From an uncultured Chromatiaceae bacterium (lineage in GTDB: Bacteria; Pseudomonadota; Gammaproteobacteria; Enterobacterales; Alteromonadaceae), in NCBI GenBank assembly GCA_946482615.1, contig CAMLSF010000015.1, forward strand, positions 1-39,980: a DNA stretch of 39,980 nucleotides, in the 5' to 3' direction. Both the position numbers and the translations under genes were made by a program. Position 1 is the stretch's first letter; each line of letters opens with the position of its first letter. A model generated the notes under the pieces. That model saw only the letters and a program-made list of their open reading frames with translations. It searched no databases and was not told where the DNA came from. Shown one piece after another: positions 28,367 to 38,300 of this stretch.

Positions 28367-28554
28367 AAGGTGTTTGTCCAACAATTATTTTTCTACAAAT
28401 TAACATTCAAGCCAGAAAAATCAAACTTTATGTCTTGTGGTCTCCGGCTGCACCTTCAGACAACTCCGACTTGCCCCAAGGGCATATTCAGGGCAAAATC
28501 GGCCACTAATTCCTATAACTGTGGCGCGCACCACAGCAATAACAGAGAATCCGT

Positions 28555-29775
28555 ATGACATCCACTGCATCCCGTCCATGGCAAAAACTTTTGCAACTTG
28601 GTTTAGTGCCCCAAATTATTATTGGTATTTTATTAGGTGTGCTGGTGGCCGTGGTCTCACCAGAACTGGCAAAAAATTTATCCTTGTTAGGTACTTTATT
28701 TGTCAAAGCCTTAAAAGCTATAGCGCCTTTACTGGTGTTTGTGCTGGTGGCTTCCGCTATTGCTAATAAACAAGCCTCTGACAGTGGCAGTATTAAGCCT
28801 GTGTTAGTGCTGTATCTGTTTGGCACCTTTTTGGCCGCAGTGGTTGCGGTGCTGCTGAGTTTTATATTCCCAACTACGCTGGTGCTGACGGCTGTGCCCG
28901 ATGCAATTGCTGCACCTGAAGGTATCAGTGAGGTATTAAAAGCCTTGTTGCTGCAAGTGGTGGACAATCCAATCAATGCCTTAATTACAGGCAACTATAT
29001 CGGTGTTTTAGCCTGGGCCGTGGGTTTAGGTTTGGCCTTACAACATGCCAGTAAAAGCACCAAGCTGGTGTTTTTTGATTTGTCGCATGGCGTATCCTCT
29101 TTAGTGCGTTTTATTATCCGGCTGGCACCTTTTGGTATTTTAGGTTTAGTGGCTGAGACCATAGCCACCACAGGTTTTGCGGCATTGGCCAGTTATGGCC
29201 AATTAATTGCTGTGCTGTTAGGTGCTATGGCGATCATCGCTTTTGTAGTCAACCCGCTGCTGGTGTTTGCCAAAACAGGCTCAAACCCTTATCCGCTGGT
29301 GTTTACCTGTTTGCGTGAAAGTGGTGTGACGGCGTTTTTTACCCGAAGTTCAGCCGCCAATATTCCGGTGAACTTACAGCTTTGCGAAAAGCTAAAGCTG
29401 AACGAAGAAATTTATGGTGTATCTATTCCGTTGGGCGCCACTATTAATATGGCGGGCGCTGCTATTACCATTACAGTACTGACGCTGGCGACTGTGCACA
29501 CTCTGGGTATAGAGGTTGATTTTGCCAGTGCGATTTTACTGAGCATTATCGCGACTGTATCCGCCTGTGGTGCTTCAGGTGTGGCCGGTGGTTCCTTGTT
29601 GTTAATTCCTTTGGCCTGTAGCTTATTTGGTATTCCGAATGAAGTGGCAATGCAGGTGGTGGCCACTGGTTTTATTATTGGTGTGATCCAGGACAGTGCC
29701 GAAACTGCTTTAAATAGTTCTACCGATGTGGTTTTTACTGCTGCTGTTTGTCAAAGCCAGAACCCACAAAACTAA
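28555..29775 (+). CDS. sstT: Sodium/serine-threonine symporter SstT
   Basis: The 406-residue inner-membrane carrier belongs to the dicarboxylate/amino acid:cation symporter family. It opens [21 protein letters not shown], has about eight hydrophobic spans, a serine-rich re-entrant loop ([20 protein letters not shown]) and a conserved [16 protein letters not shown] segment. A second loop carries [20 protein letters not shown]. These segments and the length match SstT of enterobacteria (~414). It takes up serine and threonine with sodium. It is transcribed alone and ends at a bidirectional terminator. Confidence 0.94.
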   Translation: MTSTASRPWQKLLQLGLVPQIIIGILLGVLVAVVSPELAKNLSLLGTLFVKALKAIAPLLVFVLVASAIANKQASDSGSIKPVLVLYLFGTFLAAVVAVLLSFIFPTTLVLTAVPDAIAAPEGISEVLKALLLQVVDNPINALITGNYIGVLAWAVGLGLALQHASKSTKLVFFDLSHGVSSLVRFIIRLAPFGILGLVAETIATTGFAALASYGQLIAVLLGAMAIIAFVVNPLLVFAKTGSNPYPLVFTCLRESGVTAFFTRSSAANIPVNLQLCEKLKLNEEIYGVSIPLGATINMAGAAITITVLTLATVHTLGIEVDFASAILLSIIATVSACGASGVAGGSLLLIPLACSLFGIPNEVAMQVVATGFIIGVIQDSAETALNSSTDVVFTAAVCQSQNPQN

Positions 29776-29793
29776 AAGCAGATCGACATAAAG

Positions 29794-29823
29794 AAAAACC
29801 CCGCCTATAGAGCGGGGTTTTTT
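29794..29823. terminator. Bidirectional terminator between sstT and the S8 protease gene
   Basis: CCCCGC (29799-29804) and GCGGGG (29812-29817) form the GC stem, extended by A5 (29794-29798) pairing with T5 (29818-29822), around a 7-nt loop. Each strand sees a T-run after the stem, so it can stop the convergent transcripts from both sides. Confidence 0.92.
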
Positions 29824-29844
29824 ATAGCGCAGATGTTATCTGAA

Positions 29845-32800
29845 CTATTGCTTACGTCTGCGACCCAGGGCAATCAGCGCAGATATAATCAGGAAACCAA
29901 ACTGAATGGCTCCGCTGCTCTGGCCATGAGAAGCCGGCACAGGTTGTGGAGCTTCGCCACTGCCTGGGGCTGGTGTCGGCTCAGGTTGTTCCGGAGCCGG
30001 AGCTTCTGCATCAGACAGATCAATTTGCCAGACTTGTAAATCTGAGCCTTCTTTGATGGCTCTATAATCAGTTAAGCCCCCTAACACAAAGATTTTGTCA
30101 TCTTTGATAGCAACGGCAGGGTCTGTCAGACGCACTGTGGCTAACACTGTTTTTTGCCAGCTACTGCCATCAAAGGTTTCAGCGTCAGCAAAGCCCTGAT
30201 CTGCTTTATGCCCCCCACCTGTGCGGCCAAAGAGCAGATGTACCTTGTCTTCGTGTCTTATTATTGCAGCTGCGCCTCGCGCTGCCAGCATAGGTTCGCC
30301 CTGGCTCCAGCTCTCTGATACAGGATCAAATTGCAGTACAGTGTTTACTGCTGGCATGCCGCTGTTATCCCAGGGCATGGTATAACCGCCATATAAACTA
30401 ATGAGTCCTGTAGCTGGATCCAAATCGGCAGTTGCACCAGCCAGGTTAGTTGGCATATCCGGGCCTTGCGACCATTGGTTGGTTTCTGTGTCATAGATAT
30501 GTACCTGGCTACTGACATCTGTGACATAGTAAGCCGGGTATTTAGCTGTGACACCTCCAAAGACATAAATCTTCTTGCCTGCTACGACCGCAGACGGATA
30601 GCCTGTTGCTTGTGGTAACCGGGTATCCACTTTAGTCCAACTCGTGGATTTAGTGTCAAACAGATAAACACTGTCTGTAGGATTGCTTTGGGCATCAAAA
30701 CCACCCAACAAATAGATTTTGTCTCCAACTGCTAAGGCTTTGGCACCGTTTAGTGCTGCAGGAGCTGCCCAGGCAGTACTGCTGCTGCTTGTTTTACTGC
30801 TCAGATCAAAGCGTTCAACGGATGCTATAGGGCTACCATTGCTCCAGCCACCGATAAGCCACAGGGCATCATCCACTTGAACATAAGCTGTTTCAGTGCG
30901 CGGCGTAGCCATTTTTGCTACAGCTTCAGGCACTTTGGCAACAGTAAAGCACGCATTCTGACTGGCAAAACTCAGGGCTGGTACGACTTCAATCCGGGAT
31001 TCACCATAAGGTGTCGCTTGATCCAATCTGACTTTTATTTCGGTTTCAGACCAGGACACCAACTCCAGAGGTAGCTTAGTATCGGTTTGTTTCAGATAAA
31101 CCTGACCGCCGTTTTTACCAAAGTTATGGCCTGTAATACTGATGATTTGGCCTGGGCCAGCTGCTTTGGGAGATATAGACCAAACTGCAGCTTTGCTGAT
31201 CATGCCTGGTGTTAACGCCAGATTGGCTTTTAACATCCCTTCAGTCACACTGCTGCGGGCTAAATCTGCATAAGGCATTGCCGCATTCATTAATGCTGCT
31301 TTTACATCCAAAGCTGTTGCATCAGGGTACTGTTCCCAGACTAATGCTGCTACACCTGACACCAAACCCGCTGCAATAGAAGTACCACTGTAGCTTTGGT
31401 AGTGACCGTAAAAGATCGGGGTCGTGGTTTGTAATTCAAAACCCGGTGCCATTAAGTCTACATTGCTGCAGCCTGTGTAGCTGTTGAAGTAAGGCCCTGT
31501 TTTTGTTGAATCAATGGCACCAACAGCCACAATATGGTCTAAATCAAAGTTAGCAGGGTAGCTGGGTTGTATATCCGCATCGTCACTGCCATTGCTGGTG
31601 GAGGCTATAATTAAAATGCCAGCCTCTTGCGCTGCTGCTAAGGCATCATAAATGGCTTGACTGTAGTTAACGTCACCCCAGCTGGCATTAATGATCACTC
31701 TCGGCAATTGCAATTTTTCTTTCATGGCAATGACATACTCAATGGCTTCCACTGCGTAGGCATCGCTGACCAGAGAAGAGTCCATGACGGCCAGGGACAT
31801 CAGCTGAACATCCCAGGCCACACCTGTGACACCCTGACCGTTATTGCCTTTTGCCCCTATCACACCTGCCACTGCAGTGCCATGTGGGAAAATATCGACG
31901 TATTCAGTGCCGCTGAGTTCAATGCCATGGATATCGTCGATATAACCATTGTTATCATCGTCAATGCCGTTGCCAGCAATTTCACCTGAGTTCACCCACA
32001 TATTGTCGACTAAATCAGGGTGTTGCGTTTCAATGGGGCTATCAATCACAGCAACGACCACATTGGCTGCGCTGGTGCGGATATCCCAGGCCTCTGGTGC
32101 GTTGATATCGCGATCCGGAATGCCATAGTAATAGCCACTATCCGGAGATCCCAACCGCTGGCCTATATTGGATAAACCCCACTGCAATGCAAAATCAGGA
32201 TCATCAGGGGTAGTGCTGCGCAGTTCCCGCAAGAAGTCCTGTTCGGCATAATCTACTAAAGTGCTTTGCTGCAGTTGTTGTACCACTGAGGCCGTATCCT
32301 GGTTGGTTGTGATGCTAATGACACCAGAACGCGGGAATATATGCAGCACCTTCGCATCGACTCCTGCAAATAAGCTTTTCACTGCTGGGGGCAGTTGCTC
32401 CTGATCAGCCTGAACTAACTGTTGATCTTTGAGTTTTAGCAACACACGATCTGTGACCTTGTTGTTTGGCTCTGCTTCAGGTTGTGGTGCGGCATAAGCA
32501 GAAAACATCGGCAACAAACTTAAAGCAAATATGGCTTTAAGCCAGGCAGCTTTTTTCACCTGCCGCAGTCGCAACAGTGTTGCACTTAACATCAACAGGA
32601 AGAATGCACCCACAGAACCACTACTGTGAGTGTCCGCAGCCGGCGGAGTCACAGGTGGGGTGGCTATTGGTGGCTGCTCAATTTGTACTTCGGGTCTTTG
32701 CATTAGCGTAAAACCTCTTACTCTGTCAGACATGCCAAGGGTGAAATAAAATGAATCCTGACCTTGTGCATTGGGTTGTGAGGTGCCACCTCCGAGAATG

Positions 32801-35346
32801 AACACCTGTTCACCCTGTTTAACAGCTGCAGTGCCATAAAGTGCTTGATCAGTTTGTGTCGCCACTGTCCAGCTAGCGCCGATCAGCGTTTCACCTGTAG
32901 CCGAGGCGTCTCTGAATCCTCCGTTAAAATAGGTGGTTCCGTTAGTACCAAATAAGGCATATACGGCATCATTATGAGTCAGCAGGCTGAAATTACTGCG
33001 GGCTTCGAGCATGTCGGGTAATTCCTGCCATTGACCCGTGGTTACATCCAGTTGTCGTACTGTTTTGACGGCACCTTGTTCACCTATGGTTTGACCACCG
33101 GCAAGGATGATGCCTTTGCCATCCGGACTGATCGTGGCCGCAGCACCTTTTAGCGGCACTGGTAAGCTGGCTACTTCAGCCCAGCTGTTTGCTGATGGAT
33201 CGTAGGCATAGACTTTGTCTGAAATATCATGGTGCTGGGTTGGATCGTAGCCATATTTGCTATTTAACCCTCCCAAAACATACAGCTTGTTTTGGTAGAC
33301 GACTGAGGCTGCATAAGCAACGGATTCAGGCATTGCGGCGCCAGTGCTCCATTGGCCCGTTGCAGGGTCGAAAATTTGCACTGTGTTGTAGGTGTCGACG
33401 TTATAAGCAAAACCTCCGGCCAGATAAACTTTGCCGTTGATCACGCCATAAGCCGGAGCTTCAACGGCTATTGGCATAGCCCACTCACTTTTGCTTTCAG
33501 ACACCCGTGTCGTCAGATTAAATTTCTCAACAGACGAGGTGGTGCTCGTTGCCGTATTACCACCAAAAACCCAGATATCGTTTTCAACCAGAGCTGCAGA
33601 AGGATAAGAGCGGGCTGTCACTAAAGAGCCTTTAGATTCAGTGTTGTCTGCAACGGGCAGACAGATATTGGCTGAGTGTAATGCAGCGGTGCTGACCACT
33701 AAACTGGCCTGGCCGTATGCGGTCTCCTTCGGAAGTTCAACAGAGATTTGTTTATCCTGCCAGTCCAATACTTTCAATTGACTGGTTTGATCGCCCTGGA
33801 TCAGCGTCACCTGACCTGAAGCGCCAAATTTGTCACCTGAGATGGTAATGGTGTCTCCTGGTCTGAAACCGTTATCCGACAGCTTCCAGACCACAGGAGC
33901 AGCAGTGGAATGTTGCAGGGCTTTGTCAGCTTTGATCAAACCAGAAGACAACGACAAGCCAGCTAAGTCATCCAAAGGTTGTGATGCATTGAGCAAGGCG
34001 TTTTTTACTTCCCGCCAGTCCCAATCCGGATGCTCAGCCCAGGTTAAGGCTGCAATACCAGAGACTAGCGCTGTGGACGCTGAACTGCCGTTTAAGGCCG
34101 CTAATTCTCCGGCCTGGGCTTTACCGCCAACACTTAAGGTCCAGATGTTTTCGCCTGGAGCCATCACATCGACTGAATTGCAGCCCTGATTAGACAGCTG
34201 TACTTTGCCCTTATAGCTGACTGCTGCTGCACCGACACTGACGATATTGTCTATCTCTGCGCTGGCAGGATAAAAGGCCTTGTAGTCATTGTTCTGGTTG
34301 GCATTACCGGCAGCGGCAACGATCAGAACTCCGGCATCGGCCGCCATTTGTAGTGCGTCATTCAAAGCTTCACTGTAACTGTACTGACCAAAACTCAGAT
34401 TGATCACTACTCTGTCCAGGCCATATTGCTGCTTTGCTGCCAGCAAATATTCGATACCCTCTATGAAGTTGGCATCTTCAATGTTGCCTGCTTCATTGCT
34501 GACTTTCAGTATCATCAGTTGCGCCTTCCAGGCTACACCTGTACTTAAAGACTCATTATTTCCTTCGGCTGCAATAATGCCTGCCACCTGCAAGCCATGA
34601 CCATCGACGTGGTTGCCTACTTCACCCGGTTGCCAGTAGTAAGCAGGGGCAATACCATAAATATCGTCAACATAGCCATTGTTGTCGTCGTCCTCATAGT
34701 TGAAGGCGATTTCACCCGGGTTAGTCCACAGATTATTGACTATATCTCTGGATGCATTGGTGCCATTATCAAACACAGCGACCAGTACATTGCTGGCATC
34801 TGTTCTGATACTCCATGCTTCGGGAGCATTAATATCTCTGTCGCCTAAACCATAAGCTTCATTGGCTATATTGAATTGACCATAGTCGTCCAGTCCCCAG
34901 AGTACGGTATAAATTTCATCCAATGGTCTTTTAACAGTCCCTTGCATTTGGCGACTGTAATTAACAGAGGCATAACGAATCTCTGGTAAATGAGCTGCAT
35001 CTTGCTGCAATTTGGTTCCGGCTTTTGTGCTTTTTAGTTCAACCAAGCCTGACAGCGGAAAAATGCGCTGAACAACCAGCTGTTGCTGTTTCAGGCTGCG
35101 CAGAAATGACTCAGGTAAGAGCCCCATTAATTGCTGCTGATTCAAGCGCGCTTGCCCGGGTTTCAGTGTGGCTTGGTACTTAGTTTGCAGTGCATCCACT
35201 TTGACCAGAATGCTTTGTTCTGTGGGTTCGGCCTGAGCTGCCAGCGCTGCAGGCGGTGCAGTGGTAATGGCTGTGGCGGGCACAGAAAACCCAAGGCCAG
35301 CCAATAGCAGTGCTGAATATAGTTTGGTTTTTTTGAGAGAACTCAT
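29845..35346 (-). CDS. Giant secreted double subtilase (two S8–TIG–Kelch modules, each with a GlyGly-CTERM tail)
   Basis: This 1,833-residue single frame holds two paralogous preproteins in series. Module 1 (1-929) has a signal peptide (SALLLAGLGFSVPATA), a propeptide, an S8 protease with Asp193, His250, Asn348 and Ser422, a Ca-loop DDDNNGYVDD, an IPT/TIG domain (FRPGDTITISGDKFG), about six Kelch blades and a sorting tail (HSSGSVGAFFLLMLSATLLR). Module 2 (930-1833) begins with a second signal peptide (VKKAAWLKAIFALSLLPMFS, then AYAA). It repeats the plan with Asp1102, His1155, Asn1252 and Ser1323, and ends with QSSGAIQFGFLIISALIALG plus RRR. Both catalytic sets are complete. An in-frame GTG at 32559 could start module 2 alone, but no clear ribosome site precedes it. 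The start at 35346 is set by TAAGGA at 35360-35355, which overlaps the stop of the upstream protease gene. Probable role: extracellular or surface proteolysis after type II secretion. Confidence 0.88.
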   Translation of the reverse strand: MSSLKKTKLYSALLLAGLGFSVPATAITTAPPAALAAQAEPTEQSILVKVDALQTKYQATLKPGQARLNQQQLMGLLPESFLRSLKQQQLVVQRIFPLSGLVELKSTKAGTKLQQDAAHLPEIRYASVNYSRQMQGTVKRPLDEIYTVLWGLDDYGQFNIANEAYGLGDRDINAPEAWSIRTDASNVLVAVFDNGTNASRDIVNNLWTNPGEIAFNYEDDDNNGYVDDIYGIAPAYYWQPGEVGNHVDGHGLQVAGIIAAEGNNESLSTGVAWKAQLMILKVSNEAGNIEDANFIEGIEYLLAAKQQYGLDRVVINLSFGQYSYSEALNDALQMAADAGVLIVAAAGNANQNNDYKAFYPASAEIDNIVSVGAAAVSYKGKVQLSNQGCNSVDVMAPGENIWTLSVGGKAQAGELAALNGSSASTALVSGIAALTWAEHPDWDWREVKNALLNASQPLDDLAGLSLSSGLIKADKALQHSTAAPVVWKLSDNGFRPGDTITISGDKFGASGQVTLIQGDQTSQLKVLDWQDKQISVELPKETAYGQASLVVSTAALHSANICLPVADNTESKGSLVTARSYPSAALVENDIWVFGGNTATSTTSSVEKFNLTTRVSESKSEWAMPIAVEAPAYGVINGKVYLAGGFAYNVDTYNTVQIFDPATGQWSTGAAMPESVAYAASVVYQNKLYVLGGLNSKYGYDPTQHHDISDKVYAYDPSANSWAEVASLPVPLKGAAATISPDGKGIILAGGQTIGEQGAVKTVRQLDVTTGQWQELPDMLEARSNFSLLTHNDAVYALFGTNGTTYFNGGFRDASATGETLIGASWTVATQTDQALYGTAAVKQGEQVFILGGGTSQPNAQGQDSFYFTLGMSDRVRGFTLMQRPEVQIEQPPIATPPVTPPAADTHSSGSVGAFFLLMLSATLLRLRQVKKAAWLKAIFALSLLPMFSAYAAPQPEAEPNNKVTDRVLLKLKDQQLVQADQEQLPPAVKSLFAGVDAKVLHIFPRSGVISITTNQDTASVVQQLQQSTLVDYAEQDFLRELRSTTPDDPDFALQWGLSNIGQRLGSPDSGYYYGIPDRDINAPEAWDIRTSAANVVVAVIDSPIETQHPDLVDNMWVNSGEIAGNGIDDDNNGYIDDIHGIELSGTEYVDIFPHGTAVAGVIGAKGNNGQGVTGVAWDVQLMSLAVMDSSLVSDAYAVEAIEYVIAMKEKLQLPRVIINASWGDVNYSQAIYDALAAAQEAGILIIASTSNGSDDADIQPSYPANFDLDHIVAVGAIDSTKTGPYFNSYTGCSNVDLMAPGFELQTTTPIFYGHYQSYSGTSIAAGLVSGVAALVWEQYPDATALDVKAALMNAAMPYADLARSSVTEGMLKANLALTPGMISKAAVWSISPKAAGPGQIISITGHNFGKNGGQVYLKQTDTKLPLELVSWSETEIKVRLDQATPYGESRIEVVPALSFASQNACFTVAKVPEAVAKMATPRTETAYVQVDDALWLIGGWSNGSPIASVERFDLSSKTSSSSTAWAAPAALNGAKALAVGDKIYLLGGFDAQSNPTDSVYLFDTKSTSWTKVDTRLPQATGYPSAVVAGKKIYVFGGVTAKYPAYYVTDVSSQVHIYDTETNQWSQGPDMPTNLAGATADLDPATGLISLYGGYTMPWDNSGMPAVNTVLQFDPVSESWSQGEPMLAARGAAAIIRHEDKVHLLFGRTGGGHKADQGFADAETFDGSSWQKTVLATVRLTDPAVAIKDDKIFVLGGLTDYRAIKEGSDLQVWQIDLSDAEAPAPEQPEPTPAPGSGEAPQPVPASHGQSSGAIQFGFLIISALIALGRRRKQ
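32498..32620 (-). other. Junction of the two protease modules: sorting tail fused to signal peptide
   Basis: On the minus strand the first module's tail helix (VGAFFLLMLSATLL) and basic cluster RLRQ run without a break into VKKAAWLKAIFALSLLPMFSAYA. The first module's basic cap doubles as the positive n-region of the second signal peptide. The predicted topology is a hairpin of two membrane helices with both proteases outside. Cleavage sites are possible in the first tail (rhombosortase) and after AYA (signal peptidase I). The GTG codon for the second module is at 32559-32557. Confidence 0.7.
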
Positions 35347-35354
35347 TGTATTAG

Positions 35355-35360
35355 TCCTTA
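35355..35360 (-). promoter_or_regulatory. Ribosome binding site overlapping the upstream stop codon
   Basis: TAAGGA on the minus strand contains the TAA stop of the M36 gene and serves as the Shine-Dalgarno sequence of the S8 gene, whose ATG is 8 bases on. This implies translational coupling of the two proteases. Confidence 0.75.
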
Positions 35361-38300
35361 ATTGGCCAGTTTGTTTTTATTGTTGTTTCTGTAATACCAG
35401 GCAGCTGTGAGCTGTAAGCGTCTGCGCACCCAGAACCAGAGTCCGGCTATCAGCCACAAAGGTGAGAAAGCACCACCACCGGAGTCTGCTACAGGTTGAG
35501 GAGCCGGAGCTTCTGGTATCACAGCAGGAGCATCCAGTATGGTGACATTGATTGTGTCTTCGACTACTTTGTCACCCTGACTGACACTCAGGCGGAAACT
35601 GAGCAAGGTATTGCTGCTGACAACTGGCGTTTTAAAACTTGGGGTCAGGCTGTACAGATCACTGAGTTCAACTTTTGGACCTGCGACCTGAACCCATTGG
35701 GCGGAAACTGTTCCTAAGCCGTCTCTGTCCAGCACTTCTGCGTTTAGCTGGACCAAGGGATGAACTCCTTTAGTATCGTGTTCCAGCACCTGCATATCCG
35801 GACCCATCTGCAGATACAGTGGCCTGTTATCACAGGCTGTACTGTTGGTTGTTACAGCCATAAAGGGGGCTGTTTGTGCTCCGGTCACGGCCACATTATC
35901 AATCAGCCAGCCAATATCACCGGCAAAAGCATCGGATGCCGAAACAAAACGTAGCCGCACTTTAGTGCCAGCCAGACTGGTACCGAAGTCAATTTGTACC
36001 GGCTCCAGGCTTTGAGAGTCGTTTAACCGGCCTACAAAAGCAGCTTCAAAAGTTTCGTTGTAATACCCGTTATATGGGTAAACCCCAAAATCACTAATAT
36101 TAGAAAACGGACTGCCGTTGACACTGATTTGGATCAGACCAACGTCCAGGCCCAACTGTGGATATTCAGGATCTGTTTCAAAACTAAACCAGTGGTTGAA
36201 GCTCAATACAAAGGACTCATAAAGGCTAACCTCTATTTCCGGCGTTGTCAGGCTGATGGAACCAAACCGGTTATTATCCGGGCCATGCCATACCTGATTC
36301 TGATCATCCAGTTGAATCACTTTCCAGCCCTGCATTGGGTTTATTGAGGTGCTTTCAATTTGCCACTGTACCCGGCTCAGACTTGGATTTTGCATATCGT
36401 CAGAGTAAATTTGTTTGACTGGGTCAAAGTTGACATACTCGGTAATATGCAGAGGTTCAGGCTTGACCACCTTGATATTGCCATCAACGTAATCATCAAA
36501 CTGAAGTTCTAATCCGACTTTTTCAGCTGTACTTGCTTCATTTAAAGTCACCAGTATGCTGGCGCTGGTTTCACCAGTGCTGGAGTCTGCAGGAACAGGG
36601 AAAGTGAGCACCCCATTGTTTGAAAACGTTACTTTTGCATCTGATACCAGTTTGGCAGTAATAGGTTGGGTCAGGCTGACCGTGCCTGTGGTTTGCAGTT
36701 TTATGGTCAGTCTGGTCGTTTCGTCTGCATCGATGATGCCATCTTTGCTGCAATATCCGAGACTGCCGTTGTCGTAGTTGTAATCAAACTTAGTTTCAAC
36801 CACCTTATAGCTGGCCGCTATTGCCTCAAAACTTTCTTTAATACCATCAAATACCAGACTGTAACGATCCGGGGCTTCTGCACCAACGCCCATACCGCGT
36901 TTGGCGAAGGCTTTGGCTGCCAGCTCCCAGTCTTTTGTATCTGTCGCCTGGGTAACGGCTAGCAAAGCATCACGGGCTTCCAGAAAGGTAGGCTGAACCG
37001 GAGTCATCTTTAAGCTGGCAATCAGATAGTCCTGCATACGTTCTTTGGCTTGCTCAAAGCTGTATCTTGGGTCATTTAACAGGCTGGCATAAAACTCCCA
37101 CAGGGTATTGGCCCAAATTTCACCAGAGGCATGGATCTCACTGTTGTCAGCACCATCATGACCATAAGAAATTGGAGCTGTATCTGGCAGTGGTACACCA
37201 TTGACCATATGTTTGAAGGTCATAGGGTAAACGGACATATCTGTAGAATAAGGCGCACGACGTAAACCCAGATAGGTATTGTCCGTAATATGCATACCCA
37301 TACCATAAGGACCCTGATATTTATCATTGCCCGCGACCAGGCGATCTTCTTCCCTTACTGTCATTAATAAAGCAGCAAAGTCACTCCAGCCTTCACCCAT
37401 GGCTCTGCCCTGAGTGCTGTAGTTCAATCCTGAACCATCACCAATCAGCCTGTTACTCACGTAGTGGAAAAATTCATGAGTTACTATGCTGAAATCAACA
37501 GTGCCATCTATATCTGTATTGGCTCTGCGTAACCGGACTGTGGCTTGCTGGTTTGAGAATAAAATCCCCATCAACTGACCACCATCATTGGCCGTTAGGG
37601 AGGCTGTAGGAATTTTCGCCGCAGGGTTGTCACCTCCTAAATGGGGGGGCTTATCGCTCATGGCATTGTCAACAACCAGTACTGCTAAAGCTCCGGCTTG
37701 TTCGGCATAGTAGGTTTTCTGGATAAAATCACAATTGCCGCGCAGTACAAGGGCTATTTTCCCGCTGATTTCCGCTGCGTTAGCCAGTGGGCCTTCACAA
37801 CCATCAAAAGGGCTGTTGATACCGTCATTGACCAGCACTACATCAGCTTCTACATCAAAGCCAGTAGGTCCGTAGTTGGCTCCGCCAATAACAAAAGGAC
37901 CAACATTAGCAGGAGCTAAAACTGTGACTTCACCATCAATCACACCGTCCCATAAATACATTTGCATCACAGGGCTTTTGCCATCACCAGGGGTGTACAT
38001 ATTGGCGTTATTGCGGCCACTCCAATCCTGAGCTTCGGCAAATATAGGGTCACCGCCCAGACCGCCGCGGCCATAGTTATCCATTTGGGCATTGCCTGAT
38101 GCTTCATCCAGACCATTGTCATACCAGTCATCGTGCAACCAGTTGATCAGGTAAAACAGGTTGACGGTAGAAGACTTACGAACCTGTTCTGTGGAAGGAA
38201 TACCTAAAGCATCACCCTGATAGTCAAAGACTCCCGGTGCAGTCATTTCCGGGATCATATCGCCCAGATAACGATCGAATCCATCAATGCCGGCTATGTC

